From positions 62,001 to 126,000 of the forward strand of contig NZ_JAPCHV010000015.1 in NCBI RefSeq assembly GCF_026107645.2: a stretch of DNA of 64,000 nt. Direction: 5' to 3'. Shown piece by piece: positions 8,355 to 17,543 of the stretch (positions are counted from its first letter, which is position 1; each line of letters opens with the position of its first letter). Under the pieces are notes generated by a model. The model was given only the letters and a program-made list of their open reading frames with translations, searched no databases and was not told the DNA's origin. The position numbers were made by a program, and so were the translations under genes. This DNA comes from Flavobacterium sp. MFBS3-15 (lineage in GTDB: Bacteria; Bacteroidota; Bacteroidia; Flavobacteriales; Flavobacteriaceae).

Positions 8355-9101
8355 TTATTTTTTGTTAATTTTTTCCTGAAATGCAAAAAATGCTCTTTGT
8401 GAGGCTTTTTCTTCCGCTTTCTTCTTGGATGTGGCCCTTGCACGCGAAATTACACGCCCTCCAATGGTAAGTTTTACGGCAAAGTGTTTCTGTCCTTCCT
8501 TCCCGTTGTCTTCGTACACTTCGTAGTTGAATGGCTTCTTTTCTTTTTGGCACCATTCGATAACAAGGCTTTTATAGCTTATCACCTTACCTTCAAGCTT
8601 GGCAATGTCTACATAAGGCTGCACCACCTTTTTTTGTATGAACTTCTCGCAGTATCCAAACCCGCGGTCCAGATATATGGCCCCTATAAGCGCCTCAAAA
8701 AGGTTTCCGTGTATGTTCTCCCCAAAATGCTGAGCCGATACTTTGCTCTCTACCCATTTGATCAGGTTAAGGTCGCGGCCCAACTCGTTAAGGTGCTCAC
8801 GGCTCACGATCTTGGAGCGCATTTTGGTAAGGTAGCCCTCATCGCCGGTAGGCACTTCATTGAAAAGGTGGGCGGCTATAACCGATCCCAGCATCGCATC
8901 ACCCAAAAATTCCAGGCGCTCATAGTTAACCGGGTGGCCATTTTCATCCACCTTATTGGAAGACCTGTGCGTAAAAGCCCTCCTGTAATGCTCAAGGTTC
9001 AGCGGGACAAACCCCAGCATTTTGTTTATTTCCTCAAAAAAAAGCCCGCCTTCCTGGGGAAGACGGGGATTTTTTGAGAATATTTTTTTAAAGAAACCCA
9101 T
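8355..9101 (-). CDS. rnc: ribonuclease III
   Basis: Double-strand-specific endoribonuclease for rRNA and mRNA processing. The open frame extends upstream to 9161, but that part overlaps fabF; the ATG at 9101 starts MGFFKKIFSKNPRLP and leaves 8 bp to fabF, giving 248 residues. The nuclease signature YERLEFLGDAMLGSVIA and the later metal-binding glutamate in NLFEALIGAIYLD are intact. The C-terminal 70 residues form a double-stranded RNA-binding domain ending in ARATSKKKAEEKASQRA. The fabF-rnc linkage is typical of Bacteroidota. Confidence 0.95.
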   Translation of the reverse strand: MGFFKKIFSKNPRLPQEGGLFFEEINKMLGFVPLNLEHYRRAFTHRSSNKVDENGHPVNYERLEFLGDAMLGSVIAAHLFNEVPTGDEGYLTKMRSKIVSREHLNELGRDLNLIKWVESKVSAQHFGENIHGNLFEALIGAIYLDRGFGYCEKFIQKKVVQPYVDIAKLEGKVISYKSLVIEWCQKEKKPFNYEVYEDNGKEGQKHFAVKLTIGGRVISRARATSKKKAEEKASQRAFFAFQEKINKK

Positions 9102-9108
9102 ATAAGGA

Positions 9109-10362
9109 TTACATATCAAGTTTTTTAACCAACACACATGCATTGTGGCCGCCAAACCCAAAAGTATTGCTCATAACTACTTTCATATCCCTTTTTTGGG
9201 CCTTGTTGAAGGTAAAGTTGAGCTTAGGGTCTATGTTCTCATCATCCGTAAAGTGGTTGATGGTAGGCGGAACCATGCCATGCTTGATGGAAAGTATCGA
9301 AGCGATAGTCTCTATAGCCCCGGCAGCCCCAAGCAGGTGGCCTGTCATTGATTTCGTAGAATTCAGGTTGAGTGTATAGGCATGCTCCCCGAACACCTCC
9401 AGTATCGCCTTAGATTCGGCAATATCACCCAGTGGTGTAGAAGTGCCGTGCATGTTTACGCCATCCACGTCGGTAGGTTTCAGGCCCGCGTCGCGAAGGC
9501 AGTTCAGCATCACATTGCGTGCGCCTAACCCTTCCGGATGCGGTGCGGTAATGTGGTGGGCATCGGCACTCATGCCGCCCCCGCCAATTTCGCAGTATAT
9601 ATTGGCACCCCTTGCTTTGGCGTGCTCATATTCTTCAAGTATAAGTGCGCCGGCACCTTCACCCAGTACAAAGCCCTCACGGTCCTTGTCCATCGGCCTT
9701 GATGCGGTTTGCGGATCGTCATTGCGGGTAGATAGCGCGTGCATGGCATTAAATCCGCCCATACCGGCAATGGTTACCGCTGCTTCACTGCCCCCTGTTA
9801 CCATAACATCGGCATGGCCAAGGCGGATGTAATTAAAGGCATCGATCAGCGCATTGGTTGATGATGCACAGGCAGAAACTGTAGTAAAGTTTGGCCCCCT
9901 GAAACCATATTTAATAGAAATGTGGCCTCCTGCAATGTCAGCGATCATCTTTGGGATAAAAAAAGGATTGAATTTCGGGGTACCGTTTCCGGCCGCAAAA
10001 TTCATCACTTCCTCCTGGAAGGTTTCCAACCCCCCTATACCGGATCCCCATATTACACCTACCCTGTCTTTGTCAAGCTTATCAAAGTCAAAGTTGGCAT
10101 CCTTTACAGCTTCTTCTGTAGAAACAAGGGCATACTGGGCATAACGGTCCATTTTCCTTGCTTCTTTTCTGTCTATAAAATCCTCTACGTTGAAATTTTT
10201 TACTTCGCAGGCAAATTTTGTTTTGAAGTTGGTAGTATCAAAATAGGTAATGGGAGCCGCACCGCTCACACCGTTTACCAGGCCTTTCCAGTATTCCTCT
10301 ACTGTATTGCCTATGGGCGTAAGTGCGCCAAGTCCAGTTACAACTACTCTTCTTAATTCCAT
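9109..10362 (-). CDS. fabF: beta-ketoacyl-ACP synthase II
   Basis: Condensing enzyme of type II fatty acid synthesis: joins malonyl-ACP to a growing acyl-ACP. 417 residues, full length. The catalytic triad is visible: cysteine in TVSACASSTNALIDAF, histidine in MHGTSTPLGDIAE, and histidine in TKSMTGHLLGAAGAIE. The N-terminal RRVVVTGLGALTPIG is typical of the family. It is preceded by acpP, the gene for its carrier protein, across 196 bp that contain two hairpins, and followed 7 bp later by rnc. Confidence 0.96.
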   Translation of the reverse strand: MELRRVVVTGLGALTPIGNTVEEYWKGLVNGVSGAAPITYFDTTNFKTKFACEVKNFNVEDFIDRKEARKMDRYAQYALVSTEEAVKDANFDFDKLDKDRVGVIWGSGIGGLETFQEEVMNFAAGNGTPKFNPFFIPKMIADIAGGHISIKYGFRGPNFTTVSACASSTNALIDAFNYIRLGHADVMVTGGSEAAVTIAGMGGFNAMHALSTRNDDPQTASRPMDKDREGFVLGEGAGALILEEYEHAKARGANIYCEIGGGGMSADAHHITAPHPEGLGARNVMLNCLRDAGLKPTDVDGVNMHGTSTPLGDIAESKAILEVFGEHAYTLNLNSTKSMTGHLLGAAGAIETIASILSIKHGMVPPTINHFTDDENIDPKLNFTFNKAQKRDMKVVMSNTFGFGGHNACVLVKKLDM

Positions 10363-10391
10363 AAAGTCGTTTTTATAGTTTCAAATTATAG

Positions 10392-10453
10392 AACAATACC
10401 CATGTATCCCTCAATAAATTAGTAAGAAAACATGGGCATTATTTAATATTGTT
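10392..10453 (-). other. hairpin in the acpP-fabF intergenic region
   Basis: CCCATGT (10399-10405) pairs with ACATGGG (10430-10436), and an outer AACAATA (10392-10398) pairs with TATTGTT (10447-10453). In the minus-strand message this is a two-tier stem-loop upstream of fabF. No T-run follows, so it looks like a message-stability or processing element and not a terminator. Confidence 0.5.
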
Positions 10454-10518
10454 ATGAATGCTCCCGATAAAAGCGGTTCATTTTGTTTTAGTGTTGAATG
10501 CAAAGCCAATAAATAATA

Positions 10519-10548
10519 ACATCCATGCAATACGTACCGCATGGATGT
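10519..10548 (-). terminator. hairpin just after acpP, possible partial terminator
   Basis: ACATCCATGC and GCATGGATGT form a perfect 10-bp stem around a 10-base loop. In the minus-strand message the stem is followed by TTATTATTTATT, a weak U-tract. Partial termination or 3' end protection here would give more acpP than fabF message, as expected for an abundant carrier protein (inference). Confidence 0.5.
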
Positions 10549-10558
10549 CTGTTATTTA

Positions 10559-10795
10559 TTATTTTTTTGCCTCCTCGATGTAAGAGATTGCCTGACCAAC
10601 AGTAGCAATGTTTTCAGCCTGATCATCCGGGATTTGAATATCAAATTCTTTTTCAAACTCCATGATAAGCTCAACAGTGTCCAGGGAATCAGCTCCCAAA
10701 TCGTTTGTGAAGCTAGCTTCTGTTACAACTTCGTTTTCGTCAACACCTAATTTGTCTACGATAATCGCTTTTACTCTTGATGCAATGTCTGACAT
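10559..10795 (-). CDS. acpP: acyl carrier protein
   Basis: Carries acyl chains on a phosphopantetheine arm for fatty acid synthesis. 78 residues, acidic, with the 4'-phosphopantetheine attachment serine at residue 37 in [16 protein letters not shown]. It is the first gene of the series leading to fabF, rnc and pyk. A TATTTTTG -7 box lies 31 bases before the ATG on the minus strand. purN is divergent, with 175 bp between the two starts. Confidence 0.97.
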   Translation of the reverse strand: MSDIASRVKAIIVDKLGVDENEVVTEASFTNDLGADSLDTVELIMEFEKEFDIQIPDDQAENIATVGQAISYIEEAKK

Positions 10796-10826
10796 AATCT
10801 TTAATTTTAGAATTTAAATTGAACGG

Positions 10827-10834
10827 CAAAAATA
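10827..10834 (-). promoter_or_regulatory. -7 box of the acpP promoter
   Basis: TATTTTTG on the minus strand fits TAnnTTTG. No TTG is found 17-23 bases upstream, so the -33 element is not evident. Confidence 0.5.
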
Positions 10835-10970
10835 AAAAAACTTATCTTATAACCGCGTGTTCACCAAAAAATGTGACCACTAAAATAAAAAATTAATTTT
10901 ACAATTTTATGAAATCGGTGTTATTTTGCAGATTATTTACGCATTTTTAAACCACTAAAAAATTGCCCTG

Positions 10971-11540
10971 ATGAAAAACATAATCCTGTTCGCTTCCGGC
11001 GGCGGCTCCAATGCACAACGCATCATGGAATACTTCGGGCAAAAGGACGGATACAGCGTTAAAGCGCTGTTTACCAACAACCCAAATGCAGGCGCCATTG
11101 CCATAGCAGACAAGCATAACGTACCCTCCATTATCTTCACCCGCGAAGAGCTGAATGACGGCACTGTACTGCAAAAGGTCAGGAACTACAATCCCGGCAT
11201 CATTGTACTGGCCGGCTTTTTATGGAAGTTCCCTGCCGATATTATAAAGCAGTATCCCCATAAAGTGATCAACATTCACCCTGCGCTACTGCCCAATTAT
11301 GGCGGAAAAGGCATGTATGGCATGAACGTGCACCGTGCCGTGCATGAAAATAAGGACAAGGAAAGCGGTATTACCATACATTATGTAAACGAGCATTATG
11401 ATGAAGGCAACATTATTTTCCAGAAAGCAATTGCCATAGAGGAATGCCTGAGCCCCGAAGAGGTGGCGCTCAAGGTTTTGAGCCTGGAGCATGAGCATTT
11501 TCCGGAGGTTATTGAAAAACTTTTAAATACGGAGGCATGA
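10971..11540 (+). CDS. purN: phosphoribosylglycinamide formyltransferase
   Basis: Third step of purine synthesis: transfers a formyl group from 10-formyltetrahydrofolate to GAR. 189 residues. The PRPP-ribosyl loop ILFASGGGSNAQRIM, the catalytic asparagine and histidine in VINIHPALLPNYGGKGMYG and the aspartate in YDEGNIIFQKA are intact. It is divergent from acpP and overlaps the following lipoprotein gene by 4 bp (ATGA), which suggests translational coupling. The region upstream has TTATTTTGC, one base off the -7 consensus. Confidence 0.95.
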   Translation: MKNIILFASGGGSNAQRIMEYFGQKDGYSVKALFTNNPNAGAIAIADKHNVPSIIFTREELNDGTVLQKVRNYNPGIIVLAGFLWKFPADIIKQYPHKVINIHPALLPNYGGKGMYGMNVHRAVHENKDKESGITIHYVNEHYDEGNIIFQKAIAIEECLSPEEVALKVLSLEHEHFPEVIEKLLNTEA

Positions 11541-12004
11541 AACAGTTATTTTTTGTGTGTTCACTTTTGCTATTGTTCAGTTGCGAGAAAAAGCAGGAAA
11601 AAACCATAGAGATGCCTGCTCCCGAAAAGCATTTTAAGGAAGCTTACAAGGAAGATCCCTGTGACACTGATTTTGACGTTTTTTTCAGAAAGTTTCAGTC
11701 GGACAGCATTTTCCAAAGGCAGCACGTAAAATTCCCGCTAAAGAATACCTACCTGAATAGTGACGGCGATTATGAATTACTTAGGAAGGATATTACCGTC
11801 TTAAACTACCGGTTCCTCGATTTCACAAAAGATGAGGAAGCCGCAAAAGCAGAAAATGGCGCTTTCACCATAAATATTGAAAAAGAAAAAGACTCGGTTT
11901 TTTACCAGGCCCGCGGAATTGACAACGGCATCCATGAAGACATCAAATTCGCTTTCATTGATGGCTGCTGGTATTTGCTGGCTATAGAAGATTCTTCTAC
12001 ATAG
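11537..12004 (+). CDS. DUF4348-like lipoprotein
   Basis: 155 residues. MKQLFFVCSLLLLFSCEKKQ is a lipoprotein signal with lipobox LFSC. The mature protein, with FDVFFRKFQSDSIFQRQHVKFPL and a C-terminal GCWYLLAIED, resembles DUF4348 proteins, a Bacteroidota family of unknown function related to NTF2-like folds; this assignment rests on general resemblance. Its start overlaps the purN stop by 4 bp, so it is expressed with a purine gene, but a shared pathway is unlikely. Confidence 0.65.
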   Translation: MKQLFFVCSLLLLFSCEKKQEKTIEMPAPEKHFKEAYKEDPCDTDFDVFFRKFQSDSIFQRQHVKFPLKNTYLNSDGDYELLRKDITVLNYRFLDFTKDEEAAKAENGAFTINIEKEKDSVFYQARGIDNGIHEDIKFAFIDGCWYLLAIEDSST

Positions 12005-12063
12005 CACAATTTTAGGTTCGAGTGAAGCTAAATCTGAAATCTACAATCTGAAATTTGAAGTAA

Positions 12064-12543
12064 ATGCATACAGTCCACATATATACCGATGGCGCCGCCA
12101 AAGGAAATCCCGGCCCGGGCGGATATGGCGTTGTCATGGAACAGGTGGGCACCGGTTACCGAAAGGAATTTTACGAAGGCTTCCGGCTTACCACCAATAA
12201 CCGCATGGAACTGCTGGCGGTTATCGTGGGGTTGGAAAAGCTGACCAAACCCAATACAGCTGTGCTCGTAGTATCCGACTCCAAGTATGTGATTGACTCA
12301 ATTACCAAAGGCTGGGTGTTCGGGTGGGAAAAGAAAGGCTATGCCGGCAAGAAGAACCCCGACCTGTGGAAGCGCTTCCTCAAAATATACCGCCAGCACA
12401 AAGTAGACTTTAAATGGGTAAAGGGCCACAACAACCACCCGCAAAACGAGCGCTGCGACCAGCTGGCAGTAATGGCAGCAACACAGCCAAAGCTGAATGT
12501 GGACGCCTACTATGAAGCGGAAGGGCAAAAGATGGATTTATAA
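12064..12543 (+). CDS. rnhA: ribonuclease HI
   Basis: Removes RNA from RNA-DNA hybrids in replication and repair. 159 residues. The four catalytic carboxylates are visible: aspartate in HIYTDGAAKGNPGPGGYG, glutamate in TNNRMELLAVIVGLE, aspartate in VVSDSKYVID and aspartate in NERCDQLAVMAA, together with the histidine in WVKGHNNHP. Length is typical of the bacterial single-domain enzyme. It lies 59 bp after the DUF4348-like gene and faces dinB, with 65 bp between their stops. Confidence 0.95.
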   Translation: MHTVHIYTDGAAKGNPGPGGYGVVMEQVGTGYRKEFYEGFRLTTNNRMELLAVIVGLEKLTKPNTAVLVVSDSKYVIDSITKGWVFGWEKKGYAGKKNPDLWKRFLKIYRQHKVDFKWVKGHNNHPQNERCDQLAVMAATQPKLNVDAYYEAEGQKMDL

Positions 12544-12608
12544 GCAATTCAGGCTTCAGGATCACTTGACAGCAATCGTGGCATTCCCCGTTTAAGGGGG
12601 TTAGGGGC

Positions 12609-13718
12609 TCAAAACTCAAACTTCAGCTGCACTGCGACTGTCTTATTGGGCTTGCCGGTGTCGGTATCTGTGTTCAGGTTAGATAAGGATATGCCCAGCA
12701 ACCGCACCGAATCCTTCGGCTTTTCCTGATACAGCAGTTCTTTTACCGTTTCGAGGATCAGGCTTTTGTCGGAAATGAAATATGGCAATGTCTTGCTACG
12801 CGTCTGCACTGTAAAGTCGCTGTACTTTATCTTGAGGGTGACGGTCTTGCCTGCAATCTTCTTTTTCCCGAGGCGGCGGTCCAGCTCATTGGTTATGTCA
12901 TTTAGCTTTTCTTCCATGAACACTTCCGACACCAGGTTCTCAAAAAAAGTATGCTCCGTACCTACCGATTTGGCGATGCGGTTGCTCTTTACCTCGCTGT
13001 TATGGATGCCGCGTACTACATAGTAGTAATAGCTGCCCGACTTTCCAAAATGCTCTGAAAGGTATTCCTCGGATTTTTCCTTCAGGTCCTTTCCGGTAAA
13101 AATACCCAACTGGTACATCCTTTCCTCTGTCACTTTGCCTACGCCATAAAATTTACCGATCGGCAGGTTTTCCAGGAACTCAAGCACCTCATCCGGATTA
13201 ACGGTCTTTTGCCCGTTGGGCTTATTATAGTCGCTGGCAACCTTGGCAATGAATTTATTGATGGATATCCCTGCCGAAGCCGTAAGCCCCGTCACCTCAA
13301 ATATCCGTTTGCGTATGTCGGCGGCTACAAGTGTGGCACTGGGATTGCCTTTTTTGTTTTGGGTAACGTCAAGATAAGCCTCATCCAGTGACAGGGGTTC
13401 CACCTTATCCGTATATTCATAAAATATCTCGCGTATGCGGCGCGATATTTCTGTATAGCGTTCAAACCGTGGCTTTACAAATATGAGGTGGGGACATTTT
13501 TTTTTAGCCAAAAATCCGCTCATCGCGCTGCGCACACCAAACTTGCGGGCCTCATAACTTGCTGCAGCAACCACTCCCCTGCTCGAGCCGCCGCCTACGG
13601 CAATAGCCTTGCCCCGCAGTTCCGGATTATCCAGCTGCTCAACAGACGCGTAAAAGGCATCCATATCTACATGGATGATCTTGCGCTGGCGTATTTCGGG
13701 ATTTTCAGCCTCAGTCAC
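12609..13718 (-). CDS. dinB: DNA polymerase IV (Y-family)
   Basis: Translesion DNA polymerase. 369 residues from a GTG start at 13718 (no upstream ATG in frame fits better). The Y-family metal-binding residues are present in IIHVDMDAFYASVEQLDNP and in SLDEAYLDVTQNK, and the steric-gate region follows the first motif. The thumb with paired helix-hairpin-helix motifs and the little-finger domain (VTLKIKYSDFTVQTRSKT) complete the protein. No SOS-type operator was recognised upstream. It is convergent with rnhA. Confidence 0.95.
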   Translation of the reverse strand: MTEAENPEIRQRKIIHVDMDAFYASVEQLDNPELRGKAIAVGGGSSRGVVAAASYEARKFGVRSAMSGFLAKKKCPHLIFVKPRFERYTEISRRIREIFYEYTDKVEPLSLDEAYLDVTQNKKGNPSATLVAADIRKRIFEVTGLTASAGISINKFIAKVASDYNKPNGQKTVNPDEVLEFLENLPIGKFYGVGKVTEERMYQLGIFTGKDLKEKSEEYLSEHFGKSGSYYYYVVRGIHNSEVKSNRIAKSVGTEHTFFENLVSEVFMEEKLNDITNELDRRLGKKKIAGKTVTLKIKYSDFTVQTRSKTLPYFISDKSLILETVKELLYQEKPKDSVRLLGISLSNLNTDTDTGKPNKTVAVQLKFEF

Positions 13719-13852
13719 AGTTTAGTCTCAGTTTTTCAGTCAATATTGCCCGGGGAAACTTCAGTATCCGTACAGCAATATATGGAAGCCAAAGTTAGGG
13801 AAAACAGCACATACTTCGAATATCCGGAATGATCAACGGACTCTGACTGCAA

Positions 13853-15892
13853 CTAATACTGCTTGCGTAGGGAAGGAAAGAAAAACGAGCCCGGCCTTCT
13901 TTTAAAATGTTTCCATATCGATTTGGATATGGGGCGAAGTTCCGACAACGGGATGTTGCGCGAACGGAAAGCCAGTCCCATCGAAAGGCTGAAGCTTACC
14001 ATAAAGTTGACCAGCCCGATGATTCCTATGCCAAATATCCCCCAAAACAGCAGCTCGTTGGAAACATTCCAGTTAGCCCCATACAGGGCAAGAGCCAGGT
14101 TTCCGCTGGCAAAGGTAATATGCCGAACATCAAGGTTCAGTCCCAAAAAAACCCCAATAGAGGCAGTACTGCCCATGAATACGCCGAACCAAAAATTCGA
14201 GATCACGCCCGCCCACTTCCGTTCATAGAGCTTTGCGAGCTTTTGCGTGCGCACGCGGCCAAAGCTCCTTTTGAGTACAGGATGCTCCTCTATCCGGTAA
14301 TAAACATGACGGTGCTTGTCGCGGTTGGCTACGCTTCCGGCTATGATACCCGAAAGGAACAGGAACACACCCGCAATGGCCGCATGCAGTATAGCCAGGG
14401 AGTGTATAGGGCTAAGATCGGTCATCATGGCATACCACTTGGTTAGGGTAAGATTGTATGAAAAGGCATAATCTATGAGCCAGATCCCAAGCAGTGATAC
14501 CGGAAACGCGACAAGCACGTTGCCCAAAAAGGCAATGAACTGTGACCGGAATACCCTTGCAAAAAACTCGGCAAAGGCGCGGTGCTTCTCCTCGTCGTCT
14601 ACCTCGGTGTTCTTTCGGCCACTTTCGATGGCGCGCACCAGTGCCGCGGCAGTCATGGCAGGCTGTTTGGTGGCCAGAGTAAAGCCCAGCACATAGATGG
14701 CAATGAAGCCGAACGAATAATTGAGGCTGTAGAAAAACGCGTGGCCGAAGGCGCTGGTTTCCATTTTCGACAGGAATACCTTAATGATGCAAAGAATACC
14801 TACAATGATGCCGCCCCCCGATGCCGCCCAAAACATTTTGAGGTACTCCAGCCTGCTCTTGGTAATATAATTTTCGCCGGTATTGGCGGTATGCTGTGTT
14901 ACTTCATACGATAGCAGCTGGGTACTTTCGTTGATGAGCTTGCGTACATTATTCTTGTCGCAATTGTAGGTAATGAGGCTTTTACCCAGCCTGATGGTAT
15001 CCTGGGCTGTTTCGCGGTCCTGCTCAATGGCCAGTAATGGCAACAGCACCCCAAGGCGTTCCAGCTGTTGGCGGATACGCAACAGGCTTTGGTTTACGCG
15101 CAGTGATATGCCATATTTTTCGCTGTTGCGGAAAGCCGCACGAACATAGTCGGTACACTGGTGGTGCAGCACAAGCATTTGGCGGTACCCGATATCATCA
15201 GGGGGCACATAGTTGATCTGCTCCTCGAGGAGGCGGGCACTCAACAGTGCAAATTCCTTCTGTATGGCGAGGAACGGGCTTTCGAGTCCCTCATATTCCG
15301 GCACCATCTGTATCACTTCGCTTTCCAGGGCGCGCCCTGTAATGCGGTGAATGAGTACTTCCATGGCATACAGGAGTTCGGCCAGCGGGCTTTTTTGTTC
15401 TGACGAAACATAAAGCGACCGGAATTTCACCAGGTGGTAAAATTCCTCAAGCTGTTCCATGGGTATCTTTTCTACCCAAATCGGATCGGTTTTCAGGTAA
15501 AAAACCTGGTTGAGCACATACTCAAGGGTATCCTTTTGCGGCTGGTCGGGTATCAGCTTTGCAAAGAGGCGCTTGCGTACCTCCGAGAAAAATACCGCCT
15601 CGCCAAGGATGCCTGCATCGGTAAGGATGCGGCTGAACTTCTTCTGCTTCAGGATGCCTTTCAGGTAAAGCGACAACCCTGTACAATACCGCTCGTTATC
15701 CCTCAGCAGCTGCAGCAGGCTTTCAAGGCTCACCGTTTCAGCCCGGTGCGGGTCTTTCGGACGGAACAGGTCTGCCAGCTCTGCCAACAGATCGGTTTCG
15801 TCGGCCTTATATTCCCACAGGTTATTGCTGTCGAAATTCAAGGTAAAGAATTCTTCGATTGTGATATTATGCTTGGTTTTCCTGAACTTCAT
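13853..15892 (-). CDS. PF10136-type membrane protein (annotated as site-specific recombinase)
   Basis: 679 residues. The N-terminal half is soluble and helical, and the C-terminal half has about seven membrane segments starting near residue 350 (IVGILCIIKVFL) and ending with a basic tail. The sequence fits the family named after the gonococcal Gcr protein, usually annotated as site-specific recombinase. No integrase tyrosine, resolvase serine or other recombinase catalytic motif is visible, and a polytopic membrane protein is an unlikely recombinase, so the family name should not be taken as a function. It is divergent from the CYTH gene, with 141 bp between the starts. Confidence 0.75.
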   Translation of the reverse strand: MKFRKTKHNITIEEFFTLNFDSNNLWEYKADETDLLAELADLFRPKDPHRAETVSLESLLQLLRDNERYCTGLSLYLKGILKQKKFSRILTDAGILGEAVFFSEVRKRLFAKLIPDQPQKDTLEYVLNQVFYLKTDPIWVEKIPMEQLEEFYHLVKFRSLYVSSEQKSPLAELLYAMEVLIHRITGRALESEVIQMVPEYEGLESPFLAIQKEFALLSARLLEEQINYVPPDDIGYRQMLVLHHQCTDYVRAAFRNSEKYGISLRVNQSLLRIRQQLERLGVLLPLLAIEQDRETAQDTIRLGKSLITYNCDKNNVRKLINESTQLLSYEVTQHTANTGENYITKSRLEYLKMFWAASGGGIIVGILCIIKVFLSKMETSAFGHAFFYSLNYSFGFIAIYVLGFTLATKQPAMTAAALVRAIESGRKNTEVDDEEKHRAFAEFFARVFRSQFIAFLGNVLVAFPVSLLGIWLIDYAFSYNLTLTKWYAMMTDLSPIHSLAILHAAIAGVFLFLSGIIAGSVANRDKHRHVYYRIEEHPVLKRSFGRVRTQKLAKLYERKWAGVISNFWFGVFMGSTASIGVFLGLNLDVRHITFASGNLALALYGANWNVSNELLFWGIFGIGIIGLVNFMVSFSLSMGLAFRSRNIPLSELRPISKSIWKHFKRRPGSFFFPSLRKQY

Positions 15893-16033
15893 TGAGCCAA
15901 TGGTTACGGGGTAAATTTACAAATGATTGCGGATACACTGCTATGGCAGTGCTAATTTATGCAAACCTTAGCTTTTTGCACCTACCTGTTTTTTGCTTTT
16001 ATTTACTTAACTTGCCCTGTAATTTAGAATACC

Positions 16034-16507
16034 ATGACCGAAACAGAGCGCAAGTTCCTCGTGCTTTCCGATACCTACAGGCAGGAAGCGCATTCACAAA
16101 AAAGAATAGCACAGGGCTATCTCAACTCGCACCCGGAGCGCACCGTACGTGTGCGCACCAAGGGCGATGCAGGCTACCTGACCATTAAAGGGAAAAGCAA
16201 TGAAACCGGCACTACCCGCATGGAATGGGAGAAAGAGATTTCTTTGGCCGACGCCCGACAGCTGCTGGCTCTTTGCGAAAGCGGTGCAATAGATAAAGTG
16301 CGCTACGAAGTGAAACTGGGCAGCCACATTTTTGAGGTGGACGAATTTTTTGGCGAAAATGAAGGACTTGTGATTGCCGAGGTGGAACTGGCCGACGAAA
16401 ATGAAGCCTTTGAAAAACCGGAATGGCTGGGCATGGAAGTTACCGGAGACGAGCGCTACTACAATGCTTACCTGAGCAATAACCCCTATACCAAATGGCC
16501 GAAGTAA
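16034..16507 (+). CDS. CYTH domain protein (triphosphate tunnel metalloenzyme)
   Basis: 157 residues forming a single CYTH domain. The N-terminal MTETERKFLV carries the ExExK signature that binds metal and triphosphate, and the alternating charged strands VRVRTKGDAGYLTIKGK, RMEWEKEI and VDEFFGENEGLVIAEVEL line the tunnel. Bacterial single-domain members hydrolyse inorganic triphosphate or have adenylate cyclase-like activity; triphosphatase is the likelier role here. Its last 13 bases overlap the start of the YpdA-like gene, so the two are co-translated. Confidence 0.88.
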   Translation: MTETERKFLVLSDTYRQEAHSQKRIAQGYLNSHPERTVRVRTKGDAGYLTIKGKSNETGTTRMEWEKEISLADARQLLALCESGAIDKVRYEVKLGSHIFEVDEFFGENEGLVIAEVELADENEAFEKPEWLGMEVTGDERYYNAYLSNNPYTKWPK

Positions 16508-17475
16508 CCCGATATGACCTCATCATTATAGGCGGAGGGCCGATAGGGATGGCGTGTGGCATAGAGGCACAGCGCAAGGGCCTCAGCTACCTGATACTTG
16601 AAAAAGGAGCATTGGTCAACAGCCTGTTCAATTATCCGTTGTACATGACCTTTTTTTCCACCGCCGAGCGGCTTGAGATTGGCGGTTTGCCTTTCAGCTG
16701 CATTGCACCCAAGCCCGGGAGGCAGGAAGCGCTGGAATATTACCGCAATGTCCAGCGGCATTATAATCTCAACATTCAACTGTTCGAAGATGTCCTGTCC
16801 GTTAACAAGCAGCCTTCGGGGCAGTTTGTGGTGCATTCGTCCAAAGGATGGTATAATGCTAAAAATGTAGTCATTGCCACCGGCTTTTATGACATCCCCA
16901 TTACAATAGACGTGCCGGGTGAAAACCTCCCGCATGTGCGCCACTACTACAAGGAAGCCCATGAATATGCCTTTAAGAAAGTAGTGGTCATAGGCGCTAA
17001 CAACTCATCTGTAGATGCCGCACTGGAATGCTGGCGCAAAGGGGCCGATGTAACGATGGTTATCCGTAAGGGCGAAATAAACCCGCGCGTAAAATATTGG
17101 GTAAAACCCGATGTGGAAAACCGGATTGCCGAAGGGAGCATAAAGGCGTATTTTTATTCCTGGGTGACAGAAATACGGGAAAACGAAATGGATGTATTTA
17201 CGCCGGACGGCAATGTTACCCTTGATGCCGACTTTGTACTGGCCCTTACCGGCTACCGGCCCAACATTGAATTTCTTCGTAAATGCGGCATCGGCATCAG
17301 CGATGACCTGCTTTGTACCCCGCAGTATAATCCCGAAACCATGGAAACCAATGTGCCCGGGCTTTACCTTGCCGGTGTGGTATGCGGGGGCATGGAAACC
17401 CACAAATGGTTTATAGAAAATTCAAGGGTACATGCTGATATGATTGTAAGCAACATTACAAAAATGATTTCCTGA
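16495..17475 (+). CDS. YpdA-family FAD/NAD(P)-dependent disulphide reductase
   Basis: 326 residues, two-dinucleotide-binding-domain flavoprotein. The FAD motif IIIGGGPIGMACGIEAQ starts at residue 11, the NAD(P) motif VVVIGANNSSVDAALECW lies near residue 165, and the C-terminal FAD segment is in VPGLYLAGVVCGG. It fits the YpdA/Bdr family, proposed in Firmicutes to reduce bacillithiol disulphide. No CxxC active site typical of thioredoxin reductase is present, as expected for YpdA. Whether this organism makes bacillithiol cannot be told from the window. The start overlaps the CYTH gene by 13 bp. Confidence 0.88.
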   Translation: MAEVTRYDLIIIGGGPIGMACGIEAQRKGLSYLILEKGALVNSLFNYPLYMTFFSTAERLEIGGLPFSCIAPKPGRQEALEYYRNVQRHYNLNIQLFEDVLSVNKQPSGQFVVHSSKGWYNAKNVVIATGFYDIPITIDVPGENLPHVRHYYKEAHEYAFKKVVVIGANNSSVDAALECWRKGADVTMVIRKGEINPRVKYWVKPDVENRIAEGSIKAYFYSWVTEIRENEMDVFTPDGNVTLDADFVLALTGYRPNIEFLRKCGIGISDDLLCTPQYNPETMETNVPGLYLAGVVCGGMETHKWFIENSRVHADMIVSNITKMIS

Positions 17476-17543
17476 ATCTGAAAATCAGATATTTATACCC
17501 CCTTAAAATTTTAGCCCTAAATTTCTTAACAAATTTTTAACGC

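Noticed and set aside
15932..15950. Small hairpin CACTGC-TATG-GCAGTG between the PF10136-type gene and the CYTH gene
   Set aside because: Short stem without a T-run in a divergent intergenic region; not enough to call a regulatory site.
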